Below are positions 1 through 8,682 of a stretch of DNA of 64,000 bases, one piece after another (position 1 is the stretch's first letter; every line of letters begins with the position of its first letter). The stretch spans positions 28,155 to 92,154 of the forward strand of contig JBQTHI010000007.1 in the NCBI GenBank assembly GCA_052390035.1, written 5' to 3'. The DNA is from JBQTHI01 sp052390035. GTDB taxonomy: Bacteria > Actinomycetota > Acidimicrobiia > Spongiisociales > ZC4RG35. Below the pieces are notes generated by a model. The model was given only the letters and a program-made list of their open reading frames with translations. It ran no database searches and had not been told where the DNA came from. The position numbers and the translations under genes are program-made.

Positions 1-392
1 TTGATCGGGAAGCCAGATCAGCCATCCACGAAAAGGTGAATCGTCAGGCTCGTGACCTGGTCGCGTCGGGTCGCTCGCTCATCATCTACCCAGAGGGGAC
101 CCGATCGCGCAACGGCGAACTACGCCCCTTTAAGAAGGGAGCGTTCACGATGGCCATCGCCGGGGGCATTCCGGTGTTGCCTGTGACAATTTCGGGAACC
201 TACCGGGCCTGGCCACCCGGCAGGTTCTGGGTGTACGGAGGAAAGATCAAAGCCGTGATCGACCCACCGATCGAAACGGGTGGCCTCACGCGTGAAGACA
301 CCTCATGGCTGGCGGACGAGGCTCGGACCATGATCGAGAAGCGGTATCTGGCGATGGGGGGAAAGGAGGCCGGCCGAGCCGATCAGTCATAG
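1..392 (+). CDS. 1-acyl-glycerol-3-phosphate acyltransferase family protein (3' part)
   Basis: C-terminal part of a PlsC-type lysophospholipid acyltransferase, a membrane-associated enzyme that transfers a fatty acyl group onto lysophosphatidic acid in phospholipid synthesis. The frame (codons from base 3) is open to the left edge, so the N-terminus with the catalytic HX4D motif is outside the window. The visible part carries the substrate-phosphate motif YPEGTRSR and the following VLPVTISGTYRAWP segment typical of the family. The GTG at base 36 lies inside the domain and is not the true start. It faces imuB convergently across about 90 bases. Family confident; exact acyl acceptor unknown. 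Confidence 0.85.
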   Translation, partial: DREARSAIHEKVNRQARDLVASGRSLIIYPEGTRSRNGELRPFKKGAFTMAIAGGIPVLPVTISGTYRAWPPGRFWVYGGKIKAVIDPPIETGGLTREDTSWLADEARTMIEKRYLAMGGKEAGRADQS

Positions 393-484
393 AGACCGGC
401 GAGCAACGAACGTCCTTCTCGCACCTCTATCAGCAAGGCGCCGGCCGAGGTGACGATTTGATAGCGATCGGATGCCTGGTCTCC

Positions 485-1900
485 CTACCACCACCGGCCC
501 AAGAGACGCCACGGTCCCGCCCAGTTCAGCACCGGCTCCCAGCGCGATCCCAGCCGCACCCGGGTAGGAGTTCCTACATCCCATTCCACGTCGATTGCCA
601 CCGGTTCTGGTGGTATCAAGGCGGGGGCAGGTCCGGGAGTAGCCCCCGGCCAGGGTGAGGCCGGATCTCGTTCGGGCAACGGATGCTCCTCTCCATAGCG
701 TCGCCACAACACCTGTTCGCGGGGCATTCGCCCCCCTTGCCTGTCGGCTTCGAGAACGGCGTCGGGTCCGACTAGCGCCTGGGCCCTGGCCAGTGCCCGC
801 TCGGTTTCCAAACGATGGGAGTCATAACTTTGCCAACCCCCATCTCCATTGAACCCTCCTTCGAACAGGGCAAGTTGGCGGCCCTCACTGGACAGATCGA
901 AAGGATCGAGCCGGATCCGCACCACCCCCCCGGTGACCCCACCTTGTTCCACCCAGGTACGTAGCTGCCACCAGACCCGCTCGACCAGGCTCGCCTCGAA
1001 GAAAGGGTCGGCCGATCGCCAGGTACGGGTGCGGACCACTCCCCCGGCCGATTCGACCTCGATCTCCACCCGGTGAGGGGCTACCCCATCCCGGCGCAGG
1101 CTGGACATCAACCGGGCAGACAATGCCCGAGCGATGAAGGCCACCTGATCGAGAGATTCGAGTGGATCATCGTGATGCGACTCGACCGCTAGGTCGGCTG
1201 GAATTACCCGTGGGCTGGGGTCGCGGTCCTCACCGCTGGCAAGCCGGTGAGCCAACAGCCCAGCCTCCCCAAAACGGGAAGCGATCGCCTGGCGAGGAAG
1301 CCGGGCGAGCGCACCGAGGGTGGTGACCCCCAACCAGCGAAAGGTGTCGATCAGTTCGGCTCTCTCCAAGACAGCGATGTCGAGCGTGGCGAGGAAGGCG
1401 GCGGTGTTCTCGACGATGAGCGGTCGATCGGCAACCATCGCCGCCCAGCGGGCCGCAAAGGGCCCGTCGGCCAGTCCGAGCCGGGCGTTGGCCGCCACCA
1501 ACGCCAGTTCCCTATCTACTTTCTCTACCAGCGTCGTTTCCCCCCCGTAATAACGAACCGCTCCGGCGATGGGGATCAGGGCAAGACCCGGTTCCACCAC
1601 CTCCACCCGGGGCACCAGCGATTCGAGGGTTGTGACCACCGGCTCGAAACGACGGGTTTCGTCACCCAGATCGCGACCCCTCGTTATGGCCGTCGGACAC
1701 ATTGCCTCCGCCGCCCGCCGCCCCATCCCCAAACCCACCCCCGCCTCCCGGGCGACAGGGTTGGCGGCTCGCACCCGCTGCGCCTCTCCCCCACCCGCTG
1801 ATCGGTCCTCGTAGACAAAACATGGCCTCCCCGGTTCGACTTCGATTCCAACCAACGGCCAATCGGGATACCAGACACACAACGTACGCAAAGCGTTCAT
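485..1900 (-). CDS. imuB: ImuB-like Y-family DNA polymerase homologue
   Basis: 471-residue ImuB-type protein, the catalytically dead Y-family member that bridges the DnaE2 polymerase and the sliding clamp in the actinobacterial mutasome. The start is ATG 1900 (LRTLCVWYPDWPLVG), which overlaps the imuA stop as ATGA; upstream in-frame GTGs would run into imuA. The usual Y-family metal-binding motif is replaced by VWYPDWP, and the acidic SxDE motif by LALIPIAG, as expected for ImuB. The finger/thumb and little-finger regions follow, then a Pro-rich tail. It is in one operon with imuA behind a LexA box. The third partner, dnaE2, is not in this window: the next gene is a convergent acyltransferase. 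Confidence 0.88.
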   Translation of the reverse strand: MNALRTLCVWYPDWPLVGIEVEPGRPCFVYEDRSAGGGEAQRVRAANPVAREAGVGLGMGRRAAEAMCPTAITRGRDLGDETRRFEPVVTTLESLVPRVEVVEPGLALIPIAGAVRYYGGETTLVEKVDRELALVAANARLGLADGPFAARWAAMVADRPLIVENTAAFLATLDIAVLERAELIDTFRWLGVTTLGALARLPRQAIASRFGEAGLLAHRLASGEDRDPSPRVIPADLAVESHHDDPLESLDQVAFIARALSARLMSSLRRDGVAPHRVEIEVESAGGVVRTRTWRSADPFFEASLVERVWWQLRTWVEQGGVTGGVVRIRLDPFDLSSEGRQLALFEGGFNGDGGWQSYDSHRLETERALARAQALVGPDAVLEADRQGGRMPREQVLWRRYGEEHPLPERDPASPWPGATPGPAPALIPPEPVAIDVEWDVGTPTRVRLGSRWEPVLNWAGPWRLLGRWW

Positions 1901-2457
1901 CCCGCCAGAGTGGTCTCCTGCCTGGGTAACGATTTGCCCGACACCTCGATGGCCAGGACTCGTTCTACCAACTGTCCGTGACCATGGTTCACCCCCAACC
2001 ACGAGATCCCCTTGCCTTGCACGCGCAGGTGGGTGAGCCCGGAAGGAAGTTCTCCCCGGATCGGTCTCAATGCCAGACCCGCCTTACGAGCCCTGGTGAG
2101 AGCAGCCAGCCGTCGCAACTCCTGGTCACCCACCCCGATCGGAACTTCGGCATAAACCGCGGCAACTCCCTCCAGCACCGCTCCCACTACCCGCGGCCAC
2201 AAACGCCGGTCGGGACAACGCACCACCACCAACCGGTTGGGGACCACCCCTACCTCCCAGGCGGCTAGCGGAGAAAGCCAACCCCGTACATCAAGCGCCA
2301 CCACTGTGCCCAACCGGGAAGGAGCTGCCAGCAAAGAAAGACCCAGCCTGGTCAGACCCAACCCCGCCGGCCCTTCCAACCCAACGATCTTTCCGGGTTG
2401 GAGGGAAAACGTCTCGGCTGCAACCTGGTTCTGAGTTGGTTCTCCCAGGGCGATCAT
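1897..2457 (-). CDS. imuA: ImuA-like RecA-fold protein of the SOS mutasome
   Basis: 186 residues, matching actinobacterial ImuA-prime: a short RecA/SulA-like protein that works with ImuB and DnaE2 in damage-induced mutagenesis. The Walker A position reads GPAGLGLTRL and lacks the Lys, so ATP hydrolysis is unlikely. Start is ATG 2457, only 12 bases from the centre-right arm of the LexA box, so the transcript leader must be very short. The stop overlaps the imuB start by four bases. Assignment rests on position, SOS box and partner rather than strong motifs, so somewhat less certain than imuB. Confidence 0.75.
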   Translation of the reverse strand: MIALGEPTQNQVAAETFSLQPGKIVGLEGPAGLGLTRLGLSLLAAPSRLGTVVALDVRGWLSPLAAWEVGVVPNRLVVVRCPDRRLWPRVVGAVLEGVAAVYAEVPIGVGDQELRRLAALTRARKAGLALRPIRGELPSGLTHLRVQGKGISWLGVNHGHGQLVERVLAIEVSGKSLPRQETTLAG

Positions 2458-2465
2458 CGAACCAC

Positions 2466-2489
2466 CCTATCGAACAATTGTTCGATAGG
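2466..2489. promoter_or_regulatory. LexA (SOS) box in front of imuA-imuB
   Basis: A perfect 24-base palindrome whose core TCGAACAATTGTTCGA (2470-2485) matches the actinobacterial/Bacillus SOS box TCGAAC-N4-GTTCGA exactly. It lies 9-32 bases before the imuA start and about 50 bases before the divergent DUF456 gene, so it could also touch that promoter. Confidence 0.92.
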
Positions 2490-2528
2490 CAATAGCCCTT
2501 GGCGCCCGACACCGCCAGGGGCACTACC

Positions 2529-2534
2529 TACGAT
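2529..2534 (+). promoter_or_regulatory. -10 box for leaderless DUF456 gene
   Basis: TACGAT followed by six bases and ATG 2541. This places the transcription start at or next to the start codon, and supports 2541 rather than an upstream GTG as the start. Confidence 0.5.
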
Positions 2535-2540
2535 GGATCG

Positions 2541-3023
2541 ATGGACCCCACGGGTCTGGTCGTGGTCGGTATCGCCATCGCCGCAGGGCTCGTGGGAATC
2601 GTGGTCGCGGCCATTCCCGGTCTGATCCTCGTCTGGGCGGCTGTTGGAGCATGGGCGTTGGTTGAACGAAGCACCATCGCCTGGATCATGTTCGGTATTG
2701 CCACCCTGCTGGCCATCGGAGGCCAGGTCGTCAAATACCTGGTCCCAGGCCGGCGGTTGAAGGATGCCGGGATTCCCAACCGTAGCCTCCTCGTCGGGGT
2801 TCTTTTCTCGTTGGTCGGGTTCTTCCTGATCCCGGTGGTCGGCTTCATCGTCGGATTCGTCGTCGGGGTCTTTGTCGCCGAGCGGGTCAGGCTCGGTGAT
2901 GGCCAACAGGCGTGGACCAGCACCAAGCAAGCGCTGAAGGCTGCTTCACTTTCGATCGTGATCGAGCTGGCGGCGGGTCTCGCCATCGCCGGGTTGTGGT
3001 TGGGAACGGTCCTATTTGCCTGA
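2541..3023 (+). CDS. DUF456 family membrane protein
   Basis: 160 residues with about four hydrophobic helices rich in Gly and Val (for example VVVGIAIAAGLVGIVVAAIPG and LVGFFLIPVVGFIVGFVVGVF). This is the DUF456 pattern: a small inner-membrane protein containing tandem glycine-zipper repeats, of unknown function. The start ATG 2541 (MDPTGLVVVG) is preferred because it begins just before the first helix and is preceded by a -10-like box at 2529. The 3' end overlaps the convergent fpg gene by 12 bases. Divergent from imuA across the LexA box. Confidence 0.75.
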   Translation: MDPTGLVVVGIAIAAGLVGIVVAAIPGLILVWAAVGAWALVERSTIAWIMFGIATLLAIGGQVVKYLVPGRRLKDAGIPNRSLLVGVLFSLVGFFLIPVVGFIVGFVVGVFVAERVRLGDGQQAWTSTKQALKAASLSIVIELAAGLAIAGLWLGTVLFA

Positions 3024-3926
3024 TCCCCTGGTGCTCTTCAATTCCTCGAGTTCCTCCAAGGTCCGGGGCCAGTCTTCTCCCAACAACCGGGACAAAGATC
3101 GGTCGGCCAGCAGCTTGCCACCCGTTTGACATGTCGGGCAGTAGTTGACCTCGTTCTCGGCGTAAACGATTCTCTGCACGGGCGACCCACACCGGGGACA
3201 GGGATGACCAAATTTGCCGTGCACCGCCATTTCCGGGCGGAAGGCCGTGACCTTGACCGGCCATTGATCTCCGACCTCGTTTCGTAATAGCTCGGTCCAA
3301 TGATTGAGCTGTTCGACGGTCGCCTCGTGGAGACGGGTGATGGCGGCTGCGTCGAGCTGACGGGTGCGAGTCACCGGGGAGAGCCGGGCCTGCCACAAGA
3401 TCTCGTCCGAGTAGGAATTACCGATCCCCGAGAATATGCGAGGGTCGGTCAGCGCCCTCTTCAGCGTACGGTTTTCTGCCACCAAAGCCGACTCGAAGGC
3501 GGCCCGATCGACTTGAAGCGGCTCTACCCCGCCTCGGTTTTCGGCGGCCAAGGCCTCCTCGCCCGCCAGCACCCAGATGCCCGCCCGTTTATGGGACCCC
3601 TGTTCGGTAAGCAACAAGGTCCCTTGGGGGAAGTCGAGGGCGGCGAGCCCGACCTTCTTGGGAATGGCTGCCCCTGCGGCCTTCCATTGCAGCCGCCCGG
3701 CGATCATCAGATGGATGACGAGAAACAACTCGTCGGGGAAGACGAACACGAGTCTCTTTCCCAGACGGCGCAGTTCGATGACGGGCTTGTCTTGGGGGGC
3801 GGTGTAGGGAGGCTGGTAGGTGCGCAGCACCGCCGGGGAGGCGATCCGCACTTTCTCCACCGGCTGGTTGAGCACCCGTCGTTCGAGGGCCTCCAGATAG
3901 ATCATGATGTCGGGAAGCTCGGGCAT
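3012..3926 (-). CDS. Fpg/Nei family DNA glycosylase/AP lyase
   Basis: 304-residue base-excision repair glycosylase that removes oxidised bases and nicks the abasic site. The start ATG 3926 gives MPELPDI; in this family Pro2 is the catalytic nucleophile and Glu3 assists, so this start is firm. A helix-two-turn-helix lies near residues 150-190 (TDPRIFSGIGNSYSDEIL), and a C-terminal zinc finger has CPRC and CPTC. The last finger strand reads TGGKLLADR rather than the usual GR pair, so Fpg versus Nei-like specificity (8-oxoG versus pyrimidine lesions) is left open. It follows the MFS gene by 35 bases, probably co-transcribed. Confidence 0.88.
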   Translation of the reverse strand: MPELPDIMIYLEALERRVLNQPVEKVRIASPAVLRTYQPPYTAPQDKPVIELRRLGKRLVFVFPDELFLVIHLMIAGRLQWKAAGAAIPKKVGLAALDFPQGTLLLTEQGSHKRAGIWVLAGEEALAAENRGGVEPLQVDRAAFESALVAENRTLKRALTDPRIFSGIGNSYSDEILWQARLSPVTRTRQLDAAAITRLHEATVEQLNHWTELLRNEVGDQWPVKVTAFRPEMAVHGKFGHPCPRCGSPVQRIVYAENEVNYCPTCQTGGKLLADRSLSRLLGEDWPRTLEELEELKSTRGSGK

Positions 3927-3961
3927 CACGGCAAAACTAACGCCCGCCTTGTTTGGCGGTG

Positions 3962-5173
3962 TCACACATGCGGTACCGGGGCGGTCACTAATTCGTCTGT
4001 GAGCAAAGGCCGAGACGGCCGCCACCGGTCCCAGTGTTCGATCGCATAAAACGCCGCCATGCCGGCCAGCACCGTCCCCGCCACCATCTGGAACATGATC
4101 CGGTAGCCGAAACCGCCGATGATCCAGCCGATCAGTGGCGAAACGCCGAACAGGGCCAAATCAAACAGCGCGGTGAATACCGCGGTGGCGGTGCCCCGTT
4201 CATGGTCGGCAGCACGGGTGGTCGCCATTCCCAACACCACCGGGTAAGAGATTCCATGACCGAGGCCGCTCAGGGCACCACCGATGACCAGGCCGTTCAA
4301 GCCACCGATCAGGCCGAGGCTGGCGATGCCCAGGCCATATACGCCCATGCCCGGCCCGACCATCCGCACCGGACCCACCCGATCAGGCACCCATGAGAAC
4401 CCGAGCCGCCATAGCACCGCGGTTATCGCATAAGCGGTGAAAAAGGGGCCAACCGAGCCCAAACCTGAAGTGGCGACGTAAGTCTTGACGAACACGAACG
4501 CAGTGGTGAAGCCCAACGACAGAAAGATCGTCACAAACCAGATTGGCCGCATGGCCGGATTGCGGAGCATCGATCCGAAACCAGTGGTGGCGGCGCCGGT
4601 GTTGACTCCGCTCCGCTCCATCTTCATGGCCAGCCCGAAGCTGACCACCGAGAAGGCTGCCGCCATCAGAAAAACCCCTCGATAACCCCAACTGCTGTGG
4701 AGGACCAGGTCCCCGACCGCCGGGCCTATTCCAATAGGTGCCAGGCCCGAGATGCCGAAGAGGGCGATCCCCTGAGTCCGATTCTCCGCCGGAACCCGGT
4801 CGGCGATGTAAGTCCAGAAGGCGGTCATGGTCATCGCCTGCCCGAGACCCTGCAGCAGGCGAGCCACGACCAAAGCTTCTCCCAGTTGTTCGACAAACGC
4901 GTACATCAGGGTGGCGCCCGCTACCACCAAGGTTCCGATGCGGATAAGCAATCGACGGCTGTGGAGATCCATGACCCGGCCGATGAACGGACGCACTCCG
5001 ATGGAAGCGATCCCCGCCACCCCGACGATGATTCCTACCCTCAACTCGTTGGCACCGAGGTCCAACAGGTACCCGGGAAAGTGCACCAGGAGGCTGTTGG
5101 ACAGCTCGGAGGCGAGCGCCGCCATGAAGACGAGCGCGAACCAACGCGTGAGAAGAGTTTGGCGGACCACCAA
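3962..5173 (-). CDS. MFS transporter
   Basis: 403-residue major facilitator with about twelve membrane helices. The cytoplasmic loop 2-3 motif is visible as GVRPFIGRVMDLHSRRLLIRIG, and a second related loop (VPDRVGPVRM) lies in the C-terminal half. The annotated start is TTG 5173; GTG 5170 is equally possible. The family exports or imports small molecules by proton coupling; nothing here identifies the substrate. It is divergent from the fumarylacetoacetase operon (about 100 bases) and upstream of the Fpg/Nei gene. Confidence 0.85.
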   Translation of the reverse strand: MVVRQTLLTRWFALVFMAALASELSNSLLVHFPGYLLDLGANELRVGIIVGVAGIASIGVRPFIGRVMDLHSRRLLIRIGTLVVAGATLMYAFVEQLGEALVVARLLQGLGQAMTMTAFWTYIADRVPAENRTQGIALFGISGLAPIGIGPAVGDLVLHSSWGYRGVFLMAAAFSVVSFGLAMKMERSGVNTGAATTGFGSMLRNPAMRPIWFVTIFLSLGFTTAFVFVKTYVATSGLGSVGPFFTAYAITAVLWRLGFSWVPDRVGPVRMVGPGMGVYGLGIASLGLIGGLNGLVIGGALSGLGHGISYPVVLGMATTRAADHERGTATAVFTALFDLALFGVSPLIGWIIGGFGYRIMFQMVAGTVLAGMAAFYAIEHWDRWRPSRPLLTDELVTAPVPHV

Positions 5174-5262
5174 AGTACCTAACTCGCTCAGCGACCCCGA
5201 AATTCCGGTGTTCTCTTCTCTTTAGGGGGTTTGATCAAGCGCCGTGGCGGCGTCGTCGCTCA

Positions 5263-5268
5263 TACGAT
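5263..5268 (+). promoter_or_regulatory. -10 box for the 5275 operon
   Basis: TACGAT followed by six bases and GTG 5275, the leaderless geometry seen throughout the window. No convincing -35 was found. Confidence 0.45.
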
Positions 5269-5274
5269 GCCAGG

Positions 5275-6105
5275 GTGACCGGCGCTGATGCTCGGGTGAT
5301 CGCCCTCGAGGGGCTTATCGACTACGCCGGGATGTACCCACCGGAGTCTCTGTCGTTGGCCGAAGCTCTTTTCCGGTACCAAAAACATCGGGGCGGCGAC
5401 CACGCCTGGATGCTGGGGGTGTTCTTGTGTCCTTCGTCGCAACTGACCGCGCTCGCCGGGAGGGTGGAGGAAAGCGGGCTCCCGATCGGGGTGGTAGCCG
5501 ACCAGGCCGTGGTGGAGGCGGTCGCCTCCACTAACGAATCGGGTCTCGAGATCACCCATTTCGAGCTGGCCACAGGCGTGGAGTCGGCACCGGATCTGGA
5601 GGGTCTGCGGCGCGACATAAGCCTCTTCATCGAAGCGGAGGTGGCCGAGGTCGCCACCCTCGCGCTCGAACTGGCCCCCCGGCCGGTGGCGGCCAAGGTT
5701 CGCCTGGGCGGTTCGACTCCCGCCTATTTTCCCGACCCGGGCCAGGTGGCCGCGTATCTGTCCGAGGTCGCCTCGGCCGGGCTGGCGGTCAAGGCCACCG
5801 CTGGTCTTCATCACCCCTGGCGTCACTTTTCCCCCGATCTCGGCGCCTGGCGGCACGGGTTCCTCAACCTGGTCGGCGCCGCCGCCCTCCTCGAAAATGG
5901 TGGGCGGTCGGTCGAGGCGGAGGTCATTCTCGAGGCCGAGACCGGGCGACTTGATGCGTCGGCACTGTCCGTGGCGGGTTTCGATTTCGGCCCTCAGGCG
6001 CTGGCGATCGGACGCTCTTTCCTCCCGTCATACGGGAGTTGTTCGTTCGACGAGCCGCTCGACGACCTGCTGGCGATGTCGGCCATCCCCGGGAGGGTCC
6101 ATTGA
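5275..6105 (+). CDS. Uncharacterised conserved protein of the fumarylacetoacetase operon
   Basis: 276 residues, not assigned to a named family. It begins with a motif-like IDYAGMYPPESLSLAEAL stretch, has a repeated alternation of short hydrophobic strands and helices suggestive of an alpha/beta (TIM-like) barrel, a central KVRLGGSTPAYFP segment, and then VKATAGLHHPWRH plus HGFLNLVGAAAL near residues 180-210. The paired His in GLHHP-x-RH and the preceding Lys look like an active site. There is no signal peptide or membrane helix, so it is probably cytosolic. Start GTG 5275 follows a -10 box. Its stop overlaps the next start (TGATG), so it is coupled to the methyltransferase and fumarylacetoacetase. 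A metabolic enzyme in aromatic or keto-acid catabolism is only an inference. Confidence 0.75.
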   Translation: MTGADARVIALEGLIDYAGMYPPESLSLAEALFRYQKHRGGDHAWMLGVFLCPSSQLTALAGRVEESGLPIGVVADQAVVEAVASTNESGLEITHFELATGVESAPDLEGLRRDISLFIEAEVAEVATLALELAPRPVAAKVRLGGSTPAYFPDPGQVAAYLSEVASAGLAVKATAGLHHPWRHFSPDLGAWRHGFLNLVGAAALLENGGRSVEAEVILEAETGRLDASALSVAGFDFGPQALAIGRSFLPSYGSCSFDEPLDDLLAMSAIPGRVH

Positions 6106-7148
6106 TGGACCGGGAGCGAATCCGACAGTTCATGGAGCGTTTCGAGGGCATTGCCGCCGGCGCGGCCGCCGTCGGGGCTTTGGCGGTGGCAGATCGGGCC
6201 GGTGTGCTGGCGAAAATGGCGACTCGTGAAGCCGTCACGGCTTCCGACCTGGCGGGCGACGATTACGAGTTGCGTTATGTCGAAGAGATCCTGAACACAC
6301 TGGCCGCCGCCGGAATCATCGAATACCAACCCGAAAACGGCAGCTTTTCGCTCCCCCCCGAACATGCCGCGGTCCTGGTCGATGAAACCAGCCCTTATCT
6401 GCTGGCAGGCTGGCTCGATGGCATCCCCGGCGCCATGAAGCTCATCGATCGGATAGCCCACGTCACCCGCATAGGAGGGGGAATTCCGGTCTCGGAGTAC
6501 GAAGAGCGCCTGGTGGCCGGGATCGACCGGCTCAACTCTCCCGGGATCCGGGTCTTGCTGGCCCGGCGGTGGCTGCAGGCGATGCCGGACGTGGTCGCCA
6601 AATTGGCAGCGGGCGCCCGCGTGGCCGATGTCGGCTGCGGGTCGGGGGCGGCGGCGATCACGATTGCCGCCGCCTACCCCTCATCGACTGTCATCGGTTA
6701 TGACATCGACCGTCGGGCTCTCGATCGAGCCCGGGCGTCGTCAGGTTCTCTCGCCAACCTCGCCTTTGAGTTGAGACCGGCCGGGGATCTGCCGGTCAAG
6801 CCTGGCTTCGATCTGATCACCACCTTCGATGTGATCCACGACCTCTCCCACCCATTGCCGGCTCTGCAAAGAATCCAAGAGGCGCTAACCCCCGACGGCA
6901 CCTATCTGATGGTTGAGCCCGCCGCCGGACCCCGGCTCGAGGACAACCTCAGCCCCCGGGGTACCCTGCTGTACGGCTTCGGGCTGCTCTATTGCCTTCC
7001 GCAGTCGCTCGTCGGTGGTGGCGCCGGGCTGGGTGTTGGCTGGGGACCGGTGAAGGCCGCGGCGCTCTGCCGTGAGGCCGGATTCAGCCAGTTCGAACAC
7101 CTTCCCGTCGAAAACCCCTACAGCAACTTTTTCCGGATCGAGCGGTGA
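6105..7148 (+). CDS. Class I SAM-dependent methyltransferase with N-terminal winged helix
   Basis: 347 residues. The N-terminal about 110 residues look like the winged-helix/dimerisation domain of small-molecule O-methyltransferase-like proteins (VGALAVADRAGVLAKM, EEILNTLAAAGIIEY). The C-terminal Rossmann domain has motif I VADVGCGSGAA and motif II IGYDIDRRAL, followed by FDVIHDLSHP. It probably methylates a small molecule; substrate unknown. Start ATG 6105 overlaps the upstream stop (TGATG), and its own stop overlaps the next start (GTGA), so all three genes are translationally coupled. Confidence 0.82.
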   Translation: MDRERIRQFMERFEGIAAGAAAVGALAVADRAGVLAKMATREAVTASDLAGDDYELRYVEEILNTLAAAGIIEYQPENGSFSLPPEHAAVLVDETSPYLLAGWLDGIPGAMKLIDRIAHVTRIGGGIPVSEYEERLVAGIDRLNSPGIRVLLARRWLQAMPDVVAKLAAGARVADVGCGSGAAAITIAAAYPSSTVIGYDIDRRALDRARASSGSLANLAFELRPAGDLPVKPGFDLITTFDVIHDLSHPLPALQRIQEALTPDGTYLMVEPAAGPRLEDNLSPRGTLLYGFGLLYCLPQSLVGGGAGLGVGWGPVKAAALCREAGFSQFEHLPVENPYSNFFRIER

Positions 7149-8218
7149 GCTACGGGGTCTTCTCGGTCGGAGGGGGCCCCCGCCGGGTGGGCTTGGCGAT
7201 CGAAGGACAGGTGCTCGATGTGTCCGAAACCGACGACCTGTTCGCACCGGGAACCCTCGAACCCCTGCTGGCGGCCGGACCCGAGGTGTGGCGCGCCGTC
7301 CGGGAAAAGGTCGGCAACCTTGCCAGCAGCCGTAACGATCTCATCCCCCTCGAGCGGGTACAGATGCACCTCCCCTGCCGGATCGGGGACTTCGTCGACT
7401 TCTACTCATCGATCGATCACGCCCGAAACGTAGGAAAGATTCTCCGACCCAACGCCGAACCCTTGCTTCCCAACTGGCGGCAGATGCCGATCGGCTATCA
7501 CGGCCGGGCCGGCACCATTGTCGTCGACGGAACGCCGTTGCGCCGACCCTCGGGTCAGCGGGGTCTGGGAGACTTCGGTCCCACCCGCCGGCTCGACTTC
7601 GAGTTGGAGGTGGGGTTCCTCACCGGCCGGGGGCCGTCGCTCGGGACTCCGGTGCGTACGGCCGGAGCGGAGAACTACATCTTTGGCCTGGTGCTGCTCA
7701 ACGACTGGTCGGCCCGCGATATCCAGGCCTGGGAGTATCAGCCTCTGGGGCCGTTCCTCGGCAAATCCTTCGCCACCACCATCTCCCCCTGGGTCGTGCC
7801 GCTCGCCGACCTGGAGGAGTTCAGGGTCGATCCCCCGATCCAACAGCCCGAACCACTCCCTTATATGCTGCCGGCGGGCCAAGGACTTGACGTGGATCTG
7901 GAGGTGTCGGTCAACGGAGAGGCGGTGACGAGGTCCAACCTCCGCCACCTCTATTGGACGATGAGCCAGCAAGTCGCCCACGTCACCAGCAACGGCGCCA
8001 CGTTTGGCGCCGGGGATCTGTTCGCCTCGGGCACCGTGTCCGGTCCGACTCCGGACAGCCGGGGTTGCTTGCTCGAGATCAACGGCCTCGACGGCCCTTA
8101 CCTGGCCGACGGCGACACCGTGCAGATGACAGCCCGGGCCGGAGATGTGTTCTTCGGATCGTGTGCGGGGACCGTGCACGGGTTTGATACCAACTTAGAG
8201 CAGCCGCTTCCTCGCTAA
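7145..8218 (+). CDS. Fumarylacetoacetase (FAH family)
   Basis: 357 residues of the fumarylacetoacetate hydrolase fold. The last step of tyrosine/homogentisate breakdown splits fumarylacetoacetate into fumarate and acetoacetate. Visible are the SH3-like N-domain, the DFVDFYSSIDHA segment with the active-site His and metal-binding Asp, RLDFELEVGFL (metal Glu pair), NDWSARDIQAWEYQPLGP and GKSFATTISPWVVP, which match true fumarylacetoacetases better than generic FAH hydratases. It is shorter than the roughly 415-residue eukaryotic enzyme but normal for bacteria. Start GTG 7145 overlaps the methyltransferase stop. The 3' end overlaps the convergent DUF6069 gene by four bases. No hpd or hmgA gene is in the window. 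Confidence 0.88.
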   Translation: MSYGVFSVGGGPRRVGLAIEGQVLDVSETDDLFAPGTLEPLLAAGPEVWRAVREKVGNLASSRNDLIPLERVQMHLPCRIGDFVDFYSSIDHARNVGKILRPNAEPLLPNWRQMPIGYHGRAGTIVVDGTPLRRPSGQRGLGDFGPTRRLDFELEVGFLTGRGPSLGTPVRTAGAENYIFGLVLLNDWSARDIQAWEYQPLGPFLGKSFATTISPWVVPLADLEEFRVDPPIQQPEPLPYMLPAGQGLDVDLEVSVNGEAVTRSNLRHLYWTMSQQVAHVTSNGATFGAGDLFASGTVSGPTPDSRGCLLEINGLDGPYLADGDTVQMTARAGDVFFGSCAGTVHGFDTNLEQPLPR

Positions 8219-8619
8219 TCGGCCCTCAACGTCGGGCCGACCAGGGCTACCAGGGCGGCGGCCGGGACCAGATGCATCACTGCCTGAAACACCCGGTCGT
8301 TGGTCGAGTTGTCGAGCATGGTCAGGGTGAACAGGCTCAAAAAGCTGACCAGCACCACCAGGCCATTGAAGATCAGTTTTCCCTTCCCAGCTCGCCGGAT
8401 GAGAAAGACAGCGAGGAGGACAGCGAGCAGCGCCGGCACCACCGAGAAGACGACAACATCTAGAAAAGTCATGTTCCTGGTTTCGGTCATGGCGAATCCT
8501 GCCGGAGTCCGCAGCGACACTCCTAGCTGGCGGAAGGCCATCAACAGCACCACGTTGACAGCCGTTGCCACCCCGACGGCAATCAGCCCTCGCATCCAGG
8601 TGGATGGTCGGTCGTTCAT
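8215..8619 (-). CDS. DUF6069-like small membrane protein
   Basis: 134 residues with four predicted membrane helices: AVGVATAVNVVLLMAF, VVVFSVVPALLAVLLAVFL, FNGLVVLVSFLSLFTLTM and AVMHLVPAAALVALVGP. The arrangement matches the actinobacterial DUF6069 family, function unknown. ATG 8619 is preceded by a good Shine-Dalgarno (AAGGAGG, about 7 bases away), so it is not leaderless, unlike many neighbours. The stop overlaps the convergent fumarylacetoacetase stop. Confidence 0.7.
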   Translation of the reverse strand: MNDRPSTWMRGLIAVGVATAVNVVLLMAFRQLGVSLRTPAGFAMTETRNMTFLDVVVFSVVPALLAVLLAVFLIRRAGKGKLIFNGLVVLVSFLSLFTLTMLDNSTNDRVFQAVMHLVPAAALVALVGPTLRAD

Positions 8620-8682
8620 GAAGCCACCTCCTTGTTGACTGCGTCGAGGGGCCTATCCGAGAGGCTCATCCCGCCCTCGTCA

